64,000 bases of DNA, from the NCBI RefSeq assembly GCF_000577275.2, contig NZ_HG916852.1, forward strand, positions 127,001 through 191,000, written 5' to 3'. Positions 8,578 to 19,065 of this stretch are shown here, piece by piece (positions within the stretch are counted from its first letter, which is position 1; each line of letters begins with the position of its first letter). The notes below the pieces were generated by a model. The model searched no databases, was not told the origin of the DNA, and saw only the letters and a program-made list of their open reading frames with translations. This stretch comes from Rhizobium favelukesii (GTDB lineage: Bacteria; Pseudomonadota; Alphaproteobacteria; Rhizobiales; Rhizobiaceae). Made by a program: the position numbers and the translations under genes.

Positions 8578-11316
8578 ATGACCGATAGCAATGACGACAA
8601 GACACTGAACGGACCGGGCAAGAAGACTCTGACCCTGAAGCCGTCGGGAATGAGCCAGGGCACCGTGCGCCAGGACATGGGCCGCGGTCGCACCAAGGCG
8701 GTCGTTGTCGAGACCCGAAAGCGGCGTCCGATGCGTCCGGAAGACGAACGCCCGATCACATCTGCGGCGCCGGTAGCGCCTCTTCGCGCCGCCGAACCCG
8801 CCCGTTCTCCGGCACCCGCGGCACCGGTGCAGGCGCGCGGTCCGCAGGTACCACAGCCGCGCGTCCATCAGCCGGGTGGACAGCAGCAGCGTCCGCAGCA
8901 GCCTTCATCGCAATCGTCGCGTCCTCAAGATCGTCCGCGGCCGGTGGTCCTGAACCACCTGTCCCCGGAAGAAATGGACGCCCGTCGTCGTGCGCTTGCC
9001 ATGGCGCAGGTTCGTGATGCGGAAGATGCCGTTCGCCGCGCCGAGGAAGAAAAGCGCCGTGCTGCAGAGGACGCCGCGCGTCAGGCTGCCGAAGCTGAAG
9101 AAGCCAAGCAGCGTGCAGAGGAGGAAGCGGTACGCGCGGCTGCAACCGCATCCGCCGCGGTAGAGGCAGAGGCACCAGCTGCGCCGGCAGACGCTCCCCG
9201 CGTCCAGCCGGCTACGCCGGCAGTACGTCGTCCAGACGCGGCTGCTTCGCCGACCCAGGCACGTCCGGCCCCGGGCGGCGTCGCTGCCCCGGCCGTTCGC
9301 GGCCGCCGTGAAAACGAGGAAGAAGATCGTGGGGCACCCCGTGGCGTTCCCGCTCGTGGTCGCGTCGTGCGCCCCGAGCCGGCAAAGCCGGTCACGACAC
9401 GTCCGAAGACGGACGACGAACGTCGCCGTGGCAAGCTGACGATCGGCACTGCCGGCGTCGACGACGACGGCACGGCACGCGGTCGCTCTATGGCTGCCAT
9501 GCGCCGACGCCAGGAAAAATTCCGCCGCAGCCAGATGCAGGAAACCCGCGAAAAGGTTGTTCGCGAAGTCATTCTACCTGAAACCATCACCATTCAGGAA
9601 CTGTCGCAGCGTATGTCCGAACGTGCGGTCGACGTCATCAAGTACCTGATGAAGGAAGGCCAGATGATGAAGCCGGGCGACGTCATCGACGCCGACCTTG
9701 CGGAACTCATTGCCGGCGAATTCGGCCATACCGTCAAGCGTGTCTCCGAATCCGACGTTGAGCTTGGCATCTTCAATGTTGCCGACCAGGAAGGCGATCG
9801 CGTTTCGCGTCCGCCGGTTGTGACGATCATGGGTCACGTCGACCATGGCAAGACCTCATTGCTCGACGCAATCCGTCATGCCAACGTGGTTGCCGGCGAA
9901 GCCGGTGGTATCACGCAGCATATCGGCGCCTACCAGGTCGAACAGAACGGTCAGAAGATCACCTTCATCGACACCCCCGGCCACGCCGCCTTCACGGCAA
10001 TGCGTGCCCGTGGTGCGCAGGCGACCGACATCGCGATCCTGGTCGTTGCAGCTGACGACAGTGTCATGCCGCAGACGATTGAATCGATCAACCATGCCAA
10101 GGCGGCCGGTGTTCCGATCATTGTGGCGATCAACAAGGTCGACAAGCCGAGCGCCGATCCGCAGAAGGTTCGTACGCAGCTCCTGCAGCACGAAGTCTTC
10201 GTAGAATCGATGGGTGGTGAAGTTCTCGACGTCGAAGTTTCGGCGAAGACGGGCTTGAACCTCGACAAGCTGCTGGAAGCCATCCTGCTGCAGTCCGAAA
10301 TCCTCGACCTCAAGGCCAATCCGAACCGCACGGCGGAAGGTACGGTCATCGAAGCCCAGCTCGACCGCGGCCGCGGTTCGGTTGCCACGGTTCTCGTCCA
10401 GAACGGCACGCTGAAGCCCGGCCAGATCATCGTCGCTGGCGATGTCTGGGGTCGTGTTCGCGCGCTCGTCACCGACAAGGGCGAACATGTCAAGGAAGCC
10501 CCGCCGGCCATGCCGGTCGAGGTGCTCGGCCTCTCCGGCACGCCGCAGGCGGGTGACAAGTTCGCGGTCGTCGAAAACGAAGGCCGTGCTCGAGAGATCT
10601 CGGAATACCGCCAGCGTCTCGCCCGCGACAAGGCTGCCGCCCGCCATTCGGGCCAGCGCGGCTCGCTGGAACAGATGATGACGCAGCTGCAGTCCGCCGG
10701 TGTCAAGGAGTTCCCGCTGGTCATCAAGGGCGACGTGCAGGGTTCGATCGAAGCGATCGCCGGTGCTCTCGAAAAGCTCGGTACGGACGAAGTCCGCGCC
10801 CGCATCGTTCACTCGGCCGTCGGCGGTGTTACGGAATCGGATATCTCGCTTGCCGAGGCATCGGGCGCCGCGATCATCGGCTTCAACGTCCGTGCAAACG
10901 CGCAGGCTCGCACTCTGGCCGAACGTCAGGGCATCGAAATTCGCTACTACAACATTATCTACGACCTCGTGGATGACGTGAAGGCGGCGATGTCGGGTCT
11001 GCTCTCGCCGGAGCGCCGCGAAACCTTCCTCGGCAACGCCGAGATCCTCGAGGTGTTCAACATCACGAAGGTCGGCAAGGTCGCGGGCTGCCGCGTCACC
11101 GAAGGCAAGGTCGAGCGTGGCGTCGGCGTCCGCCTCATCCGCGACAACGTCGTCATCCACGAAGGCAAGCTCAAGACGCTCAAGCGCTTCAAGGACGAAG
11201 TCTCGGAAGTGCATTCCGGCCAGGAATGCGGTATGGCTTTCGAGAACTACGAAGACATCCGCGCCGGCGACACGATCGAGTGCTTCCGCGTCGAACACAT
11301 CACCCGTACGCTCTGA
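8578..11316 (+). CDS. infB: translation initiation factor IF-2
   Basis: IF-2, the GTPase that brings fMet-tRNA to the 30S subunit and promotes subunit joining. 912 residues, with a long N-terminal region: a short conserved motif at 1-60, then low-complexity Pro/Gln/Arg sequence and an Ala/Glu/Arg-rich coiled-coil-like stretch at about 125-220. The G domain starts near residue 415: GHVDHGKTS (G1), DTPGHAAFT (G3) and NKVDKP (G4) are all intact, followed by domains II, III and the C-terminal tRNA-binding domain with [10 protein letters not shown]. The ATG at 8578 follows an AAGGAACGGGAA site. Confidence 0.97.
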   Translation: MTDSNDDKTLNGPGKKTLTLKPSGMSQGTVRQDMGRGRTKAVVVETRKRRPMRPEDERPITSAAPVAPLRAAEPARSPAPAAPVQARGPQVPQPRVHQPGGQQQRPQQPSSQSSRPQDRPRPVVLNHLSPEEMDARRRALAMAQVRDAEDAVRRAEEEKRRAAEDAARQAAEAEEAKQRAEEEAVRAAATASAAVEAEAPAAPADAPRVQPATPAVRRPDAAASPTQARPAPGGVAAPAVRGRRENEEEDRGAPRGVPARGRVVRPEPAKPVTTRPKTDDERRRGKLTIGTAGVDDDGTARGRSMAAMRRRQEKFRRSQMQETREKVVREVILPETITIQELSQRMSERAVDVIKYLMKEGQMMKPGDVIDADLAELIAGEFGHTVKRVSESDVELGIFNVADQEGDRVSRPPVVTIMGHVDHGKTSLLDAIRHANVVAGEAGGITQHIGAYQVEQNGQKITFIDTPGHAAFTAMRARGAQATDIAILVVAADDSVMPQTIESINHAKAAGVPIIVAINKVDKPSADPQKVRTQLLQHEVFVESMGGEVLDVEVSAKTGLNLDKLLEAILLQSEILDLKANPNRTAEGTVIEAQLDRGRGSVATVLVQNGTLKPGQIIVAGDVWGRVRALVTDKGEHVKEAPPAMPVEVLGLSGTPQAGDKFAVVENEGRAREISEYRQRLARDKAAARHSGQRGSLEQMMTQLQSAGVKEFPLVIKGDVQGSIEAIAGALEKLGTDEVRARIVHSAVGGVTESDISLAEASGAAIIGFNVRANAQARTLAERQGIEIRYYNIIYDLVDDVKAAMSGLLSPERRETFLGNAEILEVFNITKVGKVAGCRVTEGKVERGVGVRLIRDNVVIHEGKLKTLKRFKDEVSEVHSGQECGMAFENYEDIRAGDTIECFRVEHITRTL

Positions 11317-11340
11317 TCGTGTGATATTGGAAATTTGGAC

Positions 11341-11378
11341 GGGCGCCGGATCATGTGAGGCCGGCGCCCGAACCTTTT
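11341..11378 (+). terminator. strong hairpin between infB and rbfA
   Basis: GGGCGCCGG (11341-11349) and CCGGCGCCC (11361-11369) pair perfectly over nine bases with an 11-base loop, followed by only a short T4. It overlaps the spacing to the rbfA ribosome site, so it may partly terminate, act as an RNA processing site, or stabilise the infB mRNA end. Confidence 0.5.
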
Positions 11379-11391
11379 GAGGCAAAGAAAA

Positions 11392-11802
11392 ATGGCAACA
11401 AGACCAACAACCTCCGCACCTTCGCAGCGCATGCTGCGCGTCGGCGAGCAGGTTCGCGCCGCCATCACGCAGGTTCTGCAGCGCGGCGAAGTGCGCGATG
11501 ACGTGATCGAGAAGACCGTGATTTCCATCTCCGAAGTCCGAATGTCGCCCGACCTGAAGATCGCGACGGCGTTTGTGACGCCGCTCGGCGTGACGGATCA
11601 TGATGCGGTGATCGGCGCGCTGAACCGCAATGCGAAATACATTCGCGGTCGCCTCGGCCCGCAGCTTCGGCAGATGAAGTACATGCCGGAAGTCCGCTTC
11701 CGCGACGATACGAGCTTCGACAATTACAAGAAGATCGACGAGTTGCTGCGCTCGCCCGAGGTCCAGCGCGATCTCGACCAAGGCGATACTGAAGAAGAAT
11801 AG
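11392..11802 (+). CDS. rbfA: 30S ribosome-binding factor RbfA
   Basis: RbfA, 136 residues, a single type-II KH-fold domain that binds the immature 30S particle and acts in 16S rRNA 5'-end maturation and cold adaptation. Conserved features seen: [15 protein letters not shown] near the start, [23 protein letters not shown] core strands and the C-terminal [19 protein letters not shown]. The ATG at 11392 is preceded by GAGGCAAAG. It sits between infB and truB in the standard order; the truB start comes 12 bases after its stop. Confidence 0.96.
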   Translation: MATRPTTSAPSQRMLRVGEQVRAAITQVLQRGEVRDDVIEKTVISISEVRMSPDLKIATAFVTPLGVTDHDAVIGALNRNAKYIRGRLGPQLRQMKYMPEVRFRDDTSFDNYKKIDELLRSPEVQRDLDQGDTEEE

Positions 11803-11814
11803 TAGAAGAGACTG

Positions 11815-12747
11815 ATGTCCAAACCACGTAAACCGAAGGGCCGCCCGATCTCCGGTTGGCTGATCCTTGATAAGCCGGTCGATTTCGGCTCCACCGAAGC
11901 CGTTTCCAAGATCAAGTGGCTGTTCAAGGCGCAGAAGTGCGGTCACGCCGGCACGCTTGACCCGCTGGCTTCGGGCATGCTGCCGATTGCGCTCGGTGAT
12001 GCGACGAAGACCGTTCCCTACGTGATGGACGGCCGCAAGATCTACGAATTCACAGTGACCTGGGGCGAGGAACGCGCAACCGACGATCTCGAGGGCGATG
12101 TGACCCAGAGCTCCGATGCGCGCCCGAGCGAGCAACAGATCCGCGATCTCCTGCCGAAGTATACCGGCGTTATCAGTCAGGTTCCGCCGCAGTTCTCCGC
12201 GATCAAGATTGCCGGCGAGCGCGCCTATGATCTGGCCCGTGACGGCGAGGCCGTCGACATCCCCTCCCGTGAGGTTGAAATCTTCCGTCTCACGCTGCTT
12301 GCCTGCCCGGATGCCAATACAGCGCATTTCGAAGTCGAATGCGGCAAGGGCACCTATGTCCGGGCGCTGGCTCGCGACTTTGGCCGCGAACTCCGCAGCT
12401 ATGGCCACATCTCCGGCCTGCGCCGCAGTTTTGTTGCGCCCTTTGCCGAAGAAACAATGGTGCCGCTCGCCGATCTCGTCGCGCTCGAGGCAATCGAGGA
12501 CGCGGACGAGCGACTTGCTGCACTGGACGCCCTTCTGATCGACACGAGCGAAGCGCTTTCTTCGCTGCCGCATCTCGTCGTCAACGACGACCAGGCACAC
12601 CGGCTGAAGATGGGCAATCCGATCCTCGTGCGTGGCCGGGATGCGCCGGTTGCCGAAAGCGAAGCCTACGCCACAGCCCGTGGCAAGCTGATCGCAATCG
12701 GCGAGATTGGCCAGGGCGAGTTCCGTCCGAAGCGCGTCTTCGGCTGA
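11815..12747 (+). CDS. truB: tRNA pseudouridine(55) synthase TruB
   Basis: TruB, 310 residues, isomerises U55 in the T-loop of tRNAs. The catalytic Asp lies in [19 protein letters not shown] (about residues 42-60), and the other family motifs [12 protein letters not shown] and [16 protein letters not shown] are present. The ATG follows a GTAGAAGAGA ribosome site 12 bases after rbfA, so it is the distal gene of the rimP cluster. In many rhizobia rpsO and pnp follow directly; here a hydrolase gene intervenes. Confidence 0.96.
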   Translation: MSKPRKPKGRPISGWLILDKPVDFGSTEAVSKIKWLFKAQKCGHAGTLDPLASGMLPIALGDATKTVPYVMDGRKIYEFTVTWGEERATDDLEGDVTQSSDARPSEQQIRDLLPKYTGVISQVPPQFSAIKIAGERAYDLARDGEAVDIPSREVEIFRLTLLACPDANTAHFEVECGKGTYVRALARDFGRELRSYGHISGLRRSFVAPFAEETMVPLADLVALEAIEDADERLAALDALLIDTSEALSSLPHLVVNDDQAHRLKMGNPILVRGRDAPVAESEAYATARGKLIAIGEIGQGEFRPKRVFG

Positions 12748-12784
12748 GTTTTCAGTAACCTCTGGTTTCTGCCGGATAAGGGCG

Positions 12785-12800
12785 GACCTAACTATAGGTC
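12785..12800. promoter_or_regulatory. perfect inverted repeat upstream of the hydrolase gene
   Basis: GACCTA-ACTA-TAGGTC forms a perfect 6+4+6 dyad 77 bases before the hydrolase start and 38 bases after the truB stop. It could be an operator or a small hairpin; no T run follows, so a terminator is unlikely. Confidence 0.35.
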
Positions 12801-12876
12801 GCAATTGTCAACCTTTGCCATTGGGATATGCTTCCCTGATCTGGGCCGTGGGGCCGTTCAGGTCAGGGAGAAAGTC

Positions 12877-13728
12877 ATGTGCAGAGTTGCAGCCGGCATC
12901 CTGATGTTCTTCTCGGCGGTCTTGATGGCCGCCAATGTCCACTCCGCGGAACGCTGGGCGAAGTTGCCAGCCTTTCCGCCGATGCCTCCGGCAAAGACGA
13001 GCGGCATGGCTCCCGTCAACGACATCAAAATGTACTATGCAGAGTACGGCGAAGGTGAGCCGATCCTGTTCATCCACGGTGGGCTCGGCAGCGCCGATGT
13101 CTGGGGCTATCAGGTCGCCGATTTCGCGAAGGATCACCGGGTGATCGTTGCTGACAGCCGAGGACACGGTCGTTCGACGCGCAGCGAGCAGCCTTTCGGT
13201 TATGACCTGATGACCTCAGATTATGTCGCGTTGCTCGATTATCTGAAGCTCGACAAGGTGACACTGGTCGGCTGGTCGGATGGCGGCATCATCGGCATCG
13301 ATATGGCGATGAAGAACCCGGAAAAGCTGACATACGTCGTTGCGCAGGCCGCGAACGTGACGACCGACGGCGTCAAGTCTGACGCCACGGACAACAAGAC
13401 GTTCAAGGAGTACATAAAAGCCGCAGGCGAGGCCTACAGGAAGCTGTCGCCGACGCCAAACGGCTATAGCGCCTTCTTCAAGCAGATGATGGCGATGTGG
13501 GGGAGCCAACCTGCCTGGACAGCCGACGACCTCGACAAGATCAAGGTGCCCGTCACCCTGGCGATCGGCGATCACGACGAGGCTGTCAAGCGCGACCATA
13601 CCGAGATGATGGCCAAACAGATTCCAGGGTCGAAGCTGGTGATCCTCAAGGACGCGAGCCACTTCGCCATGTTGCAGGACCCCGAGGGTTATAATGCGAT
13701 GATCCGGGATGCAATGACCGGAAAGTGA
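12877..13728 (+). CDS. exported alpha/beta-fold hydrolase
   Basis: Alpha/beta hydrolase of 283 residues with an N-terminal signal peptide (hydrophobic 4-22, cleavage probably near VHSAERW), so probably periplasmic. The oxyanion-hole region reads FIHGGLGS, the nucleophile elbow GWSDGG, and the C-terminal catalytic histidine is in KDASHFAML; the acid is likely in AIGDHDEAV. This resembles the haloperoxidase/esterase-like subgroup. The ATG at 12877 follows GGGAGAAAG; an upstream TTG start would destroy the signal peptide. It interrupts the usual truB-rpsO order and has its own upstream inverted repeat. Substrate unknown. Confidence 0.88.
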   Translation: MCRVAAGILMFFSAVLMAANVHSAERWAKLPAFPPMPPAKTSGMAPVNDIKMYYAEYGEGEPILFIHGGLGSADVWGYQVADFAKDHRVIVADSRGHGRSTRSEQPFGYDLMTSDYVALLDYLKLDKVTLVGWSDGGIIGIDMAMKNPEKLTYVVAQAANVTTDGVKSDATDNKTFKEYIKAAGEAYRKLSPTPNGYSAFFKQMMAMWGSQPAWTADDLDKIKVPVTLAIGDHDEAVKRDHTEMMAKQIPGSKLVILKDASHFAMLQDPEGYNAMIRDAMTGK

Positions 13729-13885
13729 CGAATCAGCCGTCTGCGGCCATGCCTCTTTCCATCGCGACACATTTGGTTTATACGCAGCGCCAGCATCAGG
13801 CAGGGCTTGAATGCATTCGCGGCCAAAGCTGGACGACATCCCGGCTTTTGGCGACCTTATCTCCTCTCATCGAAAGGATTATCCG

Positions 13886-14155
13886 ATGTCGATTACTGCT
13901 GAGCGCAAGACGGCTCTGATCAAGGAATACGCAACGTTCGAAGGCGACACCGGTTCACCGGAAGTACAGGTTGCCATCCTGACCGAGCGTATCAACAACC
14001 TGACCGGCCACTTCAAGGACCACAAGAAGGATAACCATTCCCGCCGTGGTCTGCTGACGATGGTTTCCAGCCGCCGCTCGCTTCTTGATTACCTCAAGAA
14101 GAAGGACGAAGGCCGCTACACCAAGCTGATCGGCAGCCTGGGTATCCGCCGCTAA
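13886..14155 (+). CDS. rpsO: 30S ribosomal protein S15
   Basis: Ribosomal protein S15, 89 residues, the standard length. It binds 16S rRNA early in 30S assembly; the conserved [20 protein letters not shown] and [18 protein letters not shown] segments are present. The ATG follows GAAAGGAT. In E. coli S15 represses its own mRNA through the leader; the 157-base leader here is long enough for a comparable structure but I see no clear pseudoknot by eye. A strong terminator follows directly and separates it from pnp. Confidence 0.97.
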   Translation: MSITAERKTALIKEYATFEGDTGSPEVQVAILTERINNLTGHFKDHKKDNHSRRGLLTMVSSRRSLLDYLKKKDEGRYTKLIGSLGIRR

Positions 14156-14164
14156 TGATTTTTT

Positions 14165-14202
14165 CGGCGGGCGCTCCCATTGGGACGCCCGCCGGATTTT
14201 TT
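14165..14202 (+). terminator. rpsO intrinsic terminator
   Basis: CGGCGGGCG (14165-14173) pairs with CGCCCGCCG (14186-14194), and the inner TCCCA/TGGGA extends the stem; a T6 run follows at 14197-14202. It starts nine bases after the rpsO stop. Confidence 0.85.
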
Positions 14203-14474
14203 CGGGAAGCCTTTTCCCGATTCCGCCACACGTGGCGGATTGCCCGGCAGACCCGGATGGGCCGGTTCTGCCAAACCAACCGTTGACCTGTCATGGGGCA
14301 GGATTGCCGGATGCTTTCGGCCAGAGCTTCAGGAGCTTTGGCCCGGTCTCTTCCGGGGCCGTCGATGCAAAGCCTCCCGTTGTCTTGCCCATGATGCGTC
14401 ACACTGATTGCGGTTGACCGTGCGCGGTGCCTTGGAAGGCGAGGCGCATGTTCCCGCATTGAAGGACAAGACAT
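14203..14474 (+). promoter_or_regulatory. pnp leader region with hairpin
   Basis: This 272-base gap between the rpsO terminator and pnp holds no gene. It contains an eight-pair hairpin TCCGCCAC/GTGGCGGA at 14222-14239 and further G+C-rich repeats. In enterobacteria the pnp leader forms a duplex cut by RNase III in an autoregulatory loop; the hairpin here is a candidate for a similar role, by inference only. Confidence 0.4.
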
Positions 14475-16616
14475 ATGTTCGATACTCACAGTGTTGAAAT
14501 CGAGTGGGCAGGCCGCCCGCTAAAGCTCGAAACCGGCAAGATCGCCCGCCAGGCTGATGGCGCTGTTCTCGCAACCTACGGCGAGACCGTGGTCCTCGCT
14601 ACCGTCGTTTCCGCCAAGGCGCCGAAGCCGGGGCAGGACTTCTTCCCGCTCACCGTCAACTACCAGGAAAAGACCTACGCAGCCGGCAAGATCCCCGGCG
14701 GCTATTTCAAGCGCGAAGGTCGCCCGTCCGAAAACGAAACCCTCGTTTCCCGCCTGATCGACCGCCCGATCCGCCCGCTCTTCCCGGAGGGCTACAAGAA
14801 CGACACGCAGGTCGTTGTCACCGTCATCCAGCATGACCTTGAAAACAACCCCGACATCCTGTCGATGGTTGCGACCTCGGCAGCCCTGACGCTCTCCGGC
14901 GTTCCCTTCATGGGCCCGGTCGGCGGCGCGCGCGTCGGCTATATCAACGGCGAATACGTCCTCAACCCGCATCTCGACGAGATGGACGAGTCGGTGCTCG
15001 ACCTCGTCGTTGCCGGTACGCACGACGCCGTTCTGATGGTTGAATCCGAAGCCAAGGAACTCAACGAGGAAGTCATGCTCGGCGCCGTCATGTTCGGCCA
15101 CCGCGGCTTCCAGCCGGTTCTCGACGCGATCATCAAGCTCGCTGAAGTGGCTGCCAAAGAACCGCGCGACTTCCAGCCGGAAGACTATTCCGAACTCGAA
15201 GGCGAAATGCTGAAGCATTTCGAAGCCGAGCTTCGCACCGCCTACAAGAACACGCAGAAGGCTGAGCGCTACGCTGCCGTCGACGCTGTCAAGGCGAAGG
15301 TCAAGGCGCACTTCCTGCCTGAGGAAGGCGAAGCCAAGTACACTGCCGAAGAAGTCGGCGCGATCTTTAAGCACCTTCAGGCGAAGATCGTTCGTTGGAA
15401 CATCCTCGACACCAAGAGCCGCATCGACGGCCGCGACCTCGAAACCGTTCGTCCGATTGTTTCGGAAGTCGGTCTCCTGCCGCGCACGCATGGTTCGGCG
15501 CTCTTCACCCGCGGTGAAACGCAGGCGATCGTCGTTGCCACCCTCGGCACCGGCGAAGACGAGCAGTATGTCGACTCGCTCACCGGCATGTACAAGGAGC
15601 GCTTCCTGCTCCACTACAACTTCCCTCCTTACTCCGTTGGCGAAACCGGCCGCATGGGCTCCCCGGGCCGCCGCGAAATCGGCCACGGCAAGCTCGCATG
15701 GCGCGCTATCCGCCCGATGCTGCCGACTGCCGAGCAATTCCCCTACACGCTGCGCGTCGTCTCCGAGATCACCGAGTCGAACGGCTCCTCCTCGATGGCC
15801 ACCGTCTGCGGCACGTCGCTTGCTCTGATGGACGCTGGCGTTCCGCTCGCAAAGCCGGTTGCCGGTATTGCCATGGGCCTGATCCTCGAAGGCGATCGCT
15901 TCGCGGTCCTCTCCGATATTCTCGGTGACGAAGACCACCTCGGCGACATGGACTTCAAGGTCGCTGGTACGGCCGACGGCATCACCTCGCTGCAGATGGA
16001 CATCAAGATCGCCGGCATCACCGAAGAGATCATGAAGGTCGCTCTCGGCCAGGCACAGGGCGGCCGCAAGCACATCCTCGGCGAGATGGCAAAGGCCATC
16101 ACCGAGAGCCGCGGCCAGCTCGGCGAATTCGCACCGCGCATCGAAGTCATGAACATTCCGGTCGACAAGATCCGTGAAGTCATCGGCTCCGGCGGCAAGG
16201 TCATCCGCGAAATCGTCGAAAAGACCGGCGCGAAGATCAACATCGAAGACGACGGCACCGTTAAGATCGCCTCTTCCTCGGCCAAGGAAATCGAAGCTGC
16301 CCGCAAGTGGATCCACTCGATCGTTGCAGAACCGGAGGTTGGCCAGATCTACGAAGGCACGGTCGTCAAGACCGCCGACTTCGGCGCGTTCGTCAACTTC
16401 TTCGGCGCCCGTGATGGTCTCGTCCACATCTCGCAGCTCGCTTCCGAGCGCGTTGCCAAGACGCAGGACGTCGTCAAGGAAGGCCAGAAGGTCTGGGTCA
16501 AGCTCCTCGGCTTCGACGAGCGTGGCAAGGTCCGCCTGTCGATGAAGGTTGTCGACCAGGCAACCGGCCAAGAAATCCCTGCTGACAAGAAGAAGGAAGA
16601 GGCAGCAGCCGAGTAA
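14475..16616 (+). CDS. pnp: polyribonucleotide nucleotidyltransferase (PNPase)
   Basis: PNPase, 713 residues, degrades RNA 3' to 5' by phosphorolysis as a trimer and is part of RNA degradosomes. Two RNase PH domains (about 10-230 and 310-545) flank an all-helical linker; the second carries [20 protein letters not shown] and the catalytic-site stretch [19 protein letters not shown] domain ([15 protein letters not shown], about 565) and an S1 domain ([15 protein letters not shown], about 625) complete it. The ATG at 14475 is preceded by GAAGGACAAG. It has its own leader and a strong terminator. Confidence 0.97.
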   Translation: MFDTHSVEIEWAGRPLKLETGKIARQADGAVLATYGETVVLATVVSAKAPKPGQDFFPLTVNYQEKTYAAGKIPGGYFKREGRPSENETLVSRLIDRPIRPLFPEGYKNDTQVVVTVIQHDLENNPDILSMVATSAALTLSGVPFMGPVGGARVGYINGEYVLNPHLDEMDESVLDLVVAGTHDAVLMVESEAKELNEEVMLGAVMFGHRGFQPVLDAIIKLAEVAAKEPRDFQPEDYSELEGEMLKHFEAELRTAYKNTQKAERYAAVDAVKAKVKAHFLPEEGEAKYTAEEVGAIFKHLQAKIVRWNILDTKSRIDGRDLETVRPIVSEVGLLPRTHGSALFTRGETQAIVVATLGTGEDEQYVDSLTGMYKERFLLHYNFPPYSVGETGRMGSPGRREIGHGKLAWRAIRPMLPTAEQFPYTLRVVSEITESNGSSSMATVCGTSLALMDAGVPLAKPVAGIAMGLILEGDRFAVLSDILGDEDHLGDMDFKVAGTADGITSLQMDIKIAGITEEIMKVALGQAQGGRKHILGEMAKAITESRGQLGEFAPRIEVMNIPVDKIREVIGSGGKVIREIVEKTGAKINIEDDGTVKIASSSAKEIEAARKWIHSIVAEPEVGQIYEGTVVKTADFGAFVNFFGARDGLVHISQLASERVAKTQDVVKEGQKVWVKLLGFDERGKVRLSMKVVDQATGQEIPADKKKEEAAAE

Positions 16617-16639
16617 GCTGCGCCTTCCCAAGTCTTCAT

Positions 16640-16668
16640 GGGCGCGGGATCTTTTCCGCGCCCTTTTT
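16640..16668 (+). terminator. pnp intrinsic terminator
   Basis: GGGCGCGG (16640-16647) pairs with CCGCGCCC (16656-16663) around an eight-base loop and is followed by T5. It lies 24 bases after the pnp stop and before the methyltransferase start. Confidence 0.85.
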
Positions 16669-16691
16669 GTATCCGAGAATGAGACGAGACC

Positions 16692-17708
16692 ATGAGCCGC
16701 GAAACCTTGAAGACCCTGTTCCATCCCTTTGCAAGCGGCACCGTCGAAGCGCCCGGCGAGGGCGAGCGCGTGCTCTTCCTTGGCGCCGAGGCAGGCTTTG
16801 CCGTGCCGGAGGGCTTTGCCGCCTCGCTATGCGCCGTACAGGGCTTCCGGCCGCTGTACCGGCAGCTTCTCTCCCAGCGCATCGAAACCAACCCTGAGAT
16901 CGAAGGCGTGGACTACGATGCCGCGCTGGTCCTCTGCAACAAGCACAAGGGCGAGAACGAGGCCAACATCGCTGCGGCACTTGAGCGCGTGAAGGCAGGC
17001 GGCTTGATCGTCATCGCCGGCGGCAAGGAGGATGGCATCCAGTCGCTCCGCAAGCGCATGGAGGGCTTCGGCCTCGAGATCGAGCATATGCCGAAGTATC
17101 ACGGCGTTGCGCTGTGGTTCGCACGGCCGGCCGATGTCAGCGAGATCGTTGCCAAGTTCGCCAAGCCATCCGTGCGCGTCGATGGCCGCTTCTTGGCCGC
17201 CGCCGGCATGTTCTCGCATGACCGCATCGATGACGGCTCGGAACTGCTCGCCTCGCGGCTGCCTGCGGATTTCACCGGCGATGTTGCCGATTTCGGCGCT
17301 GGCTGGGGCTATCTCTCCGTCGAACTGGCAGAGCGCTCGCCCGGTGTCGGCCGCCTCGACCTTTACGAGGCCAACCACGCGGCCCTGGAGGCAGCCAAGG
17401 CAAATCTGGCGGAGAACTGCCCTGATGTGCCTGCGCGCTTCTTCTGGGCCGATCTGGCGGGCGAGCCGGTCAAGGACAAGTACGACCTCGTCATCATGAA
17501 TCCGCCCTTCCACGAAGGCCATGCGGCGGAACCGTCGCTCGGCCAGGCGATGATCAAGACTGCCGCCTCGGCGCTGCGCGGCGGCGGACGCCTGCTTCTC
17601 GTTGCCAATCGCGGATTGCCCTACGAGCCGGTGCTGGCTGCGAACTTCAAGGAAAGCGGCGAAACCTGCCGCAATGCCCGCTTCAAGGTGCTGTGGGCGA
17701 AGAAATAG
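16692..17708 (+). CDS. RsmC-like class I SAM-dependent methyltransferase
   Basis: 338-residue class I methyltransferase of the RsmC/RsmD-like MTS family, likely modifying guanine N2 in rRNA (RsmC acts on 16S G1207). An N-terminal degenerate methyltransferase-like domain (1-150) is followed by the active one, with the SAM-binding VADFGAGWGYLSVELAE at about 198 and the substrate-binding motif NPPFHEG at about 272, both characteristic. The ATG at 16692 follows GAGACGAGACC. Its original bidirectional terminator directly after the stop has been split by an IS4-family insertion, so its 3' end is now set by element sequence. Confidence 0.88.
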   Translation: MSRETLKTLFHPFASGTVEAPGEGERVLFLGAEAGFAVPEGFAASLCAVQGFRPLYRQLLSQRIETNPEIEGVDYDAALVLCNKHKGENEANIAAALERVKAGGLIVIAGGKEDGIQSLRKRMEGFGLEIEHMPKYHGVALWFARPADVSEIVAKFAKPSVRVDGRFLAAAGMFSHDRIDDGSELLASRLPADFTGDVADFGAGWGYLSVELAERSPGVGRLDLYEANHAALEAAKANLAENCPDVPARFFWADLAGEPVKDKYDLVIMNPPFHEGHAAEPSLGQAMIKTAASALRGGGRLLLVANRGLPYEPVLAANFKESGETCRNARFKVLWAKK

Positions 17709-17716
17709 AAAAGGCG

Positions 17717-17727
17717 GCCATCGGCCT
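17717..17727. repeat. target-site duplication, left copy
   Basis: GGCCATCGGCC at 17717-17727 is repeated exactly at 19112-19122 on the other side of the insertion sequence. Eleven bases agrees with the duplications made by IS4-group elements. Confidence 0.9.
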
Positions 17728-17735
17728 AATGCAGT

Positions 17736-19065
17736 TCACTTAGGTTTGCTTACGGCTCTTATCGGGTATCTGGCAGGCAGTTTTTTGACGACACGGGGGC
17801 ATGATCGCCCCCGTTTTTCTGTCAGCAGCAAGTCTGCCAATCTGTTTCTCAATCTGGTGAGGTGGGCGGGGATTTTGCCGGGTGCTTCGATCGCCATCCA
17901 TCCCCATTCGTGACGCAGGTAATGCAGGGCTGTGATAAAGCTTAGTCGGGTTGGCTCGACTTGGGCTTCGGTCGCGACCTCTGCCATTTCGAGCCGCACC
18001 AGATTGTAGGCCAGCAACGCGCCCCAGACCTCCTGATAGACAGTCTCCGGCGTGCCGCTTCGCAGGGTCAGTTCGCTACCGAGAAGCTCCTGCTTGAGTT
18101 CGCGATAACTTGTCTCGATGCGCCATCGCTCTTCATACTGATGGACGATTTCGCTTGCCGGATAAGTTTGTCTGTCCATCAGCGATGTCAACAATATGCG
18201 CTTTTTGCCATGGCTGGTGGTCGTCTCGATGGCCCTGACCTCCCAGAAGGCCGGCAAGTCCGGTTCTGCCTGCCGCGCCTGGGGCGAGACCTTCATGCGC
18301 ACCCGATAATCGGTGGGGTGCGGATCCAGTCGTTCCCATGTGCTGTTGGCTTTGGCCGGAATCAGCCAGTGACGCTCATGTCCCTTCGTCTGCAATTGCA
18401 AGAGAAGGCTGGCACTGAAGAAGCCCTTGTCGAAGACCGTCAGCGAATGGTCCGGAACCCGGTCGAGCAGGCTTTTGGCATAGAGCTGTGCCATAGGCTC
18501 CGAACACCGCATCACGCACCAGATGCGTCGCCAGCGCCGTCAGCGTCAGCAGCCGCAATTGCGGATAGCTTGCGACAACACCAGACGCGTAGGCCTGCGC
18601 TCCAAAATGCGCCCGGTTCTCCGGGCTGTCGGACGTCCGCAGCGTGCTGCCGTCCACGGCATAACGACAAAGACCCCGCCAGGCACGCCCGGATTGGTGG
18701 CGTTCATCCCAGCATGATGCACTCATTGCAAACAACTGCGCCAACGGTGCCTGACCCAAGCGCTGCCGTGCCTGTGTCAACGCGCTCTTGGCAATATCCG
18801 CGTTGACCTCATCGGGCAAAACCAGATCAAGATGGGCCACCACCTCCGGGATTGACTGATGACGATAAAGGGCCAACGCAATCACCAGCCAGACGACCTG
18901 CTCGGCTGGCAGCTTGCGCTTGCGGATGCTCGCCTTGCCTGTCGTGGCGAGAGCCTGAGCGATCCAGTCCGGGTCGATCGCCTGCGAAAGAGCCGATAAT
19001 TCGGCCGAATGTCCAAGGGTGCGTGACATCACAAACAAAAACAGGATGGGAAAACGAATCCCCAT
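17736..19065 (-). pseudogene. IS4-family transposase, frameshifted
   Basis: DDE transposase in two frames. The N-terminal part (19065 to about 18490) carries the first catalytic Asp in YAVDGSTLRT. The C-terminal part (about 18500 to 17736) carries the second Asp in LTVFDKGFFSASLL and the IS4 YREK signature: Y, two residues, R, three residues, E, six residues, K, in YEERWRIETSYRELKQ. The frames switch in the stretch that reads VFGAYG on one side and AQLYAKSLLDRVPDHS on the other, at about 18487-18500. All three catalytic residues are present, so only the shift disables it; a sequencing error or rare frameshifting cannot be excluded. Confidence 0.88.
17794..17818 (+). terminator. plus-strand intrinsic terminator inside the IS element
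   Basis: CGGGGGC (17794-17800) and GCCCCCG (17807-17813) form a seven-pair stem with a six-base loop followed by T5 on the plus strand. It lies within the 3' coding part of the minus-strand transposase, so it would stop transcription entering from the methyltransferase side. Confidence 0.75.

Noticed and set aside
9856..12804. A 982-codon open frame on the minus strand opposite infB, rbfA and truB
   Set aside because: It is the mirror of well-supported genes in G+C-rich DNA; it has no recognisable domains and covers three conserved genes.
14520..16724. A 734-codon open frame on the minus strand opposite pnp
   Set aside because: Antisense shadow of a certain gene, made possible by codon bias; no domain or ribosome site supports it.
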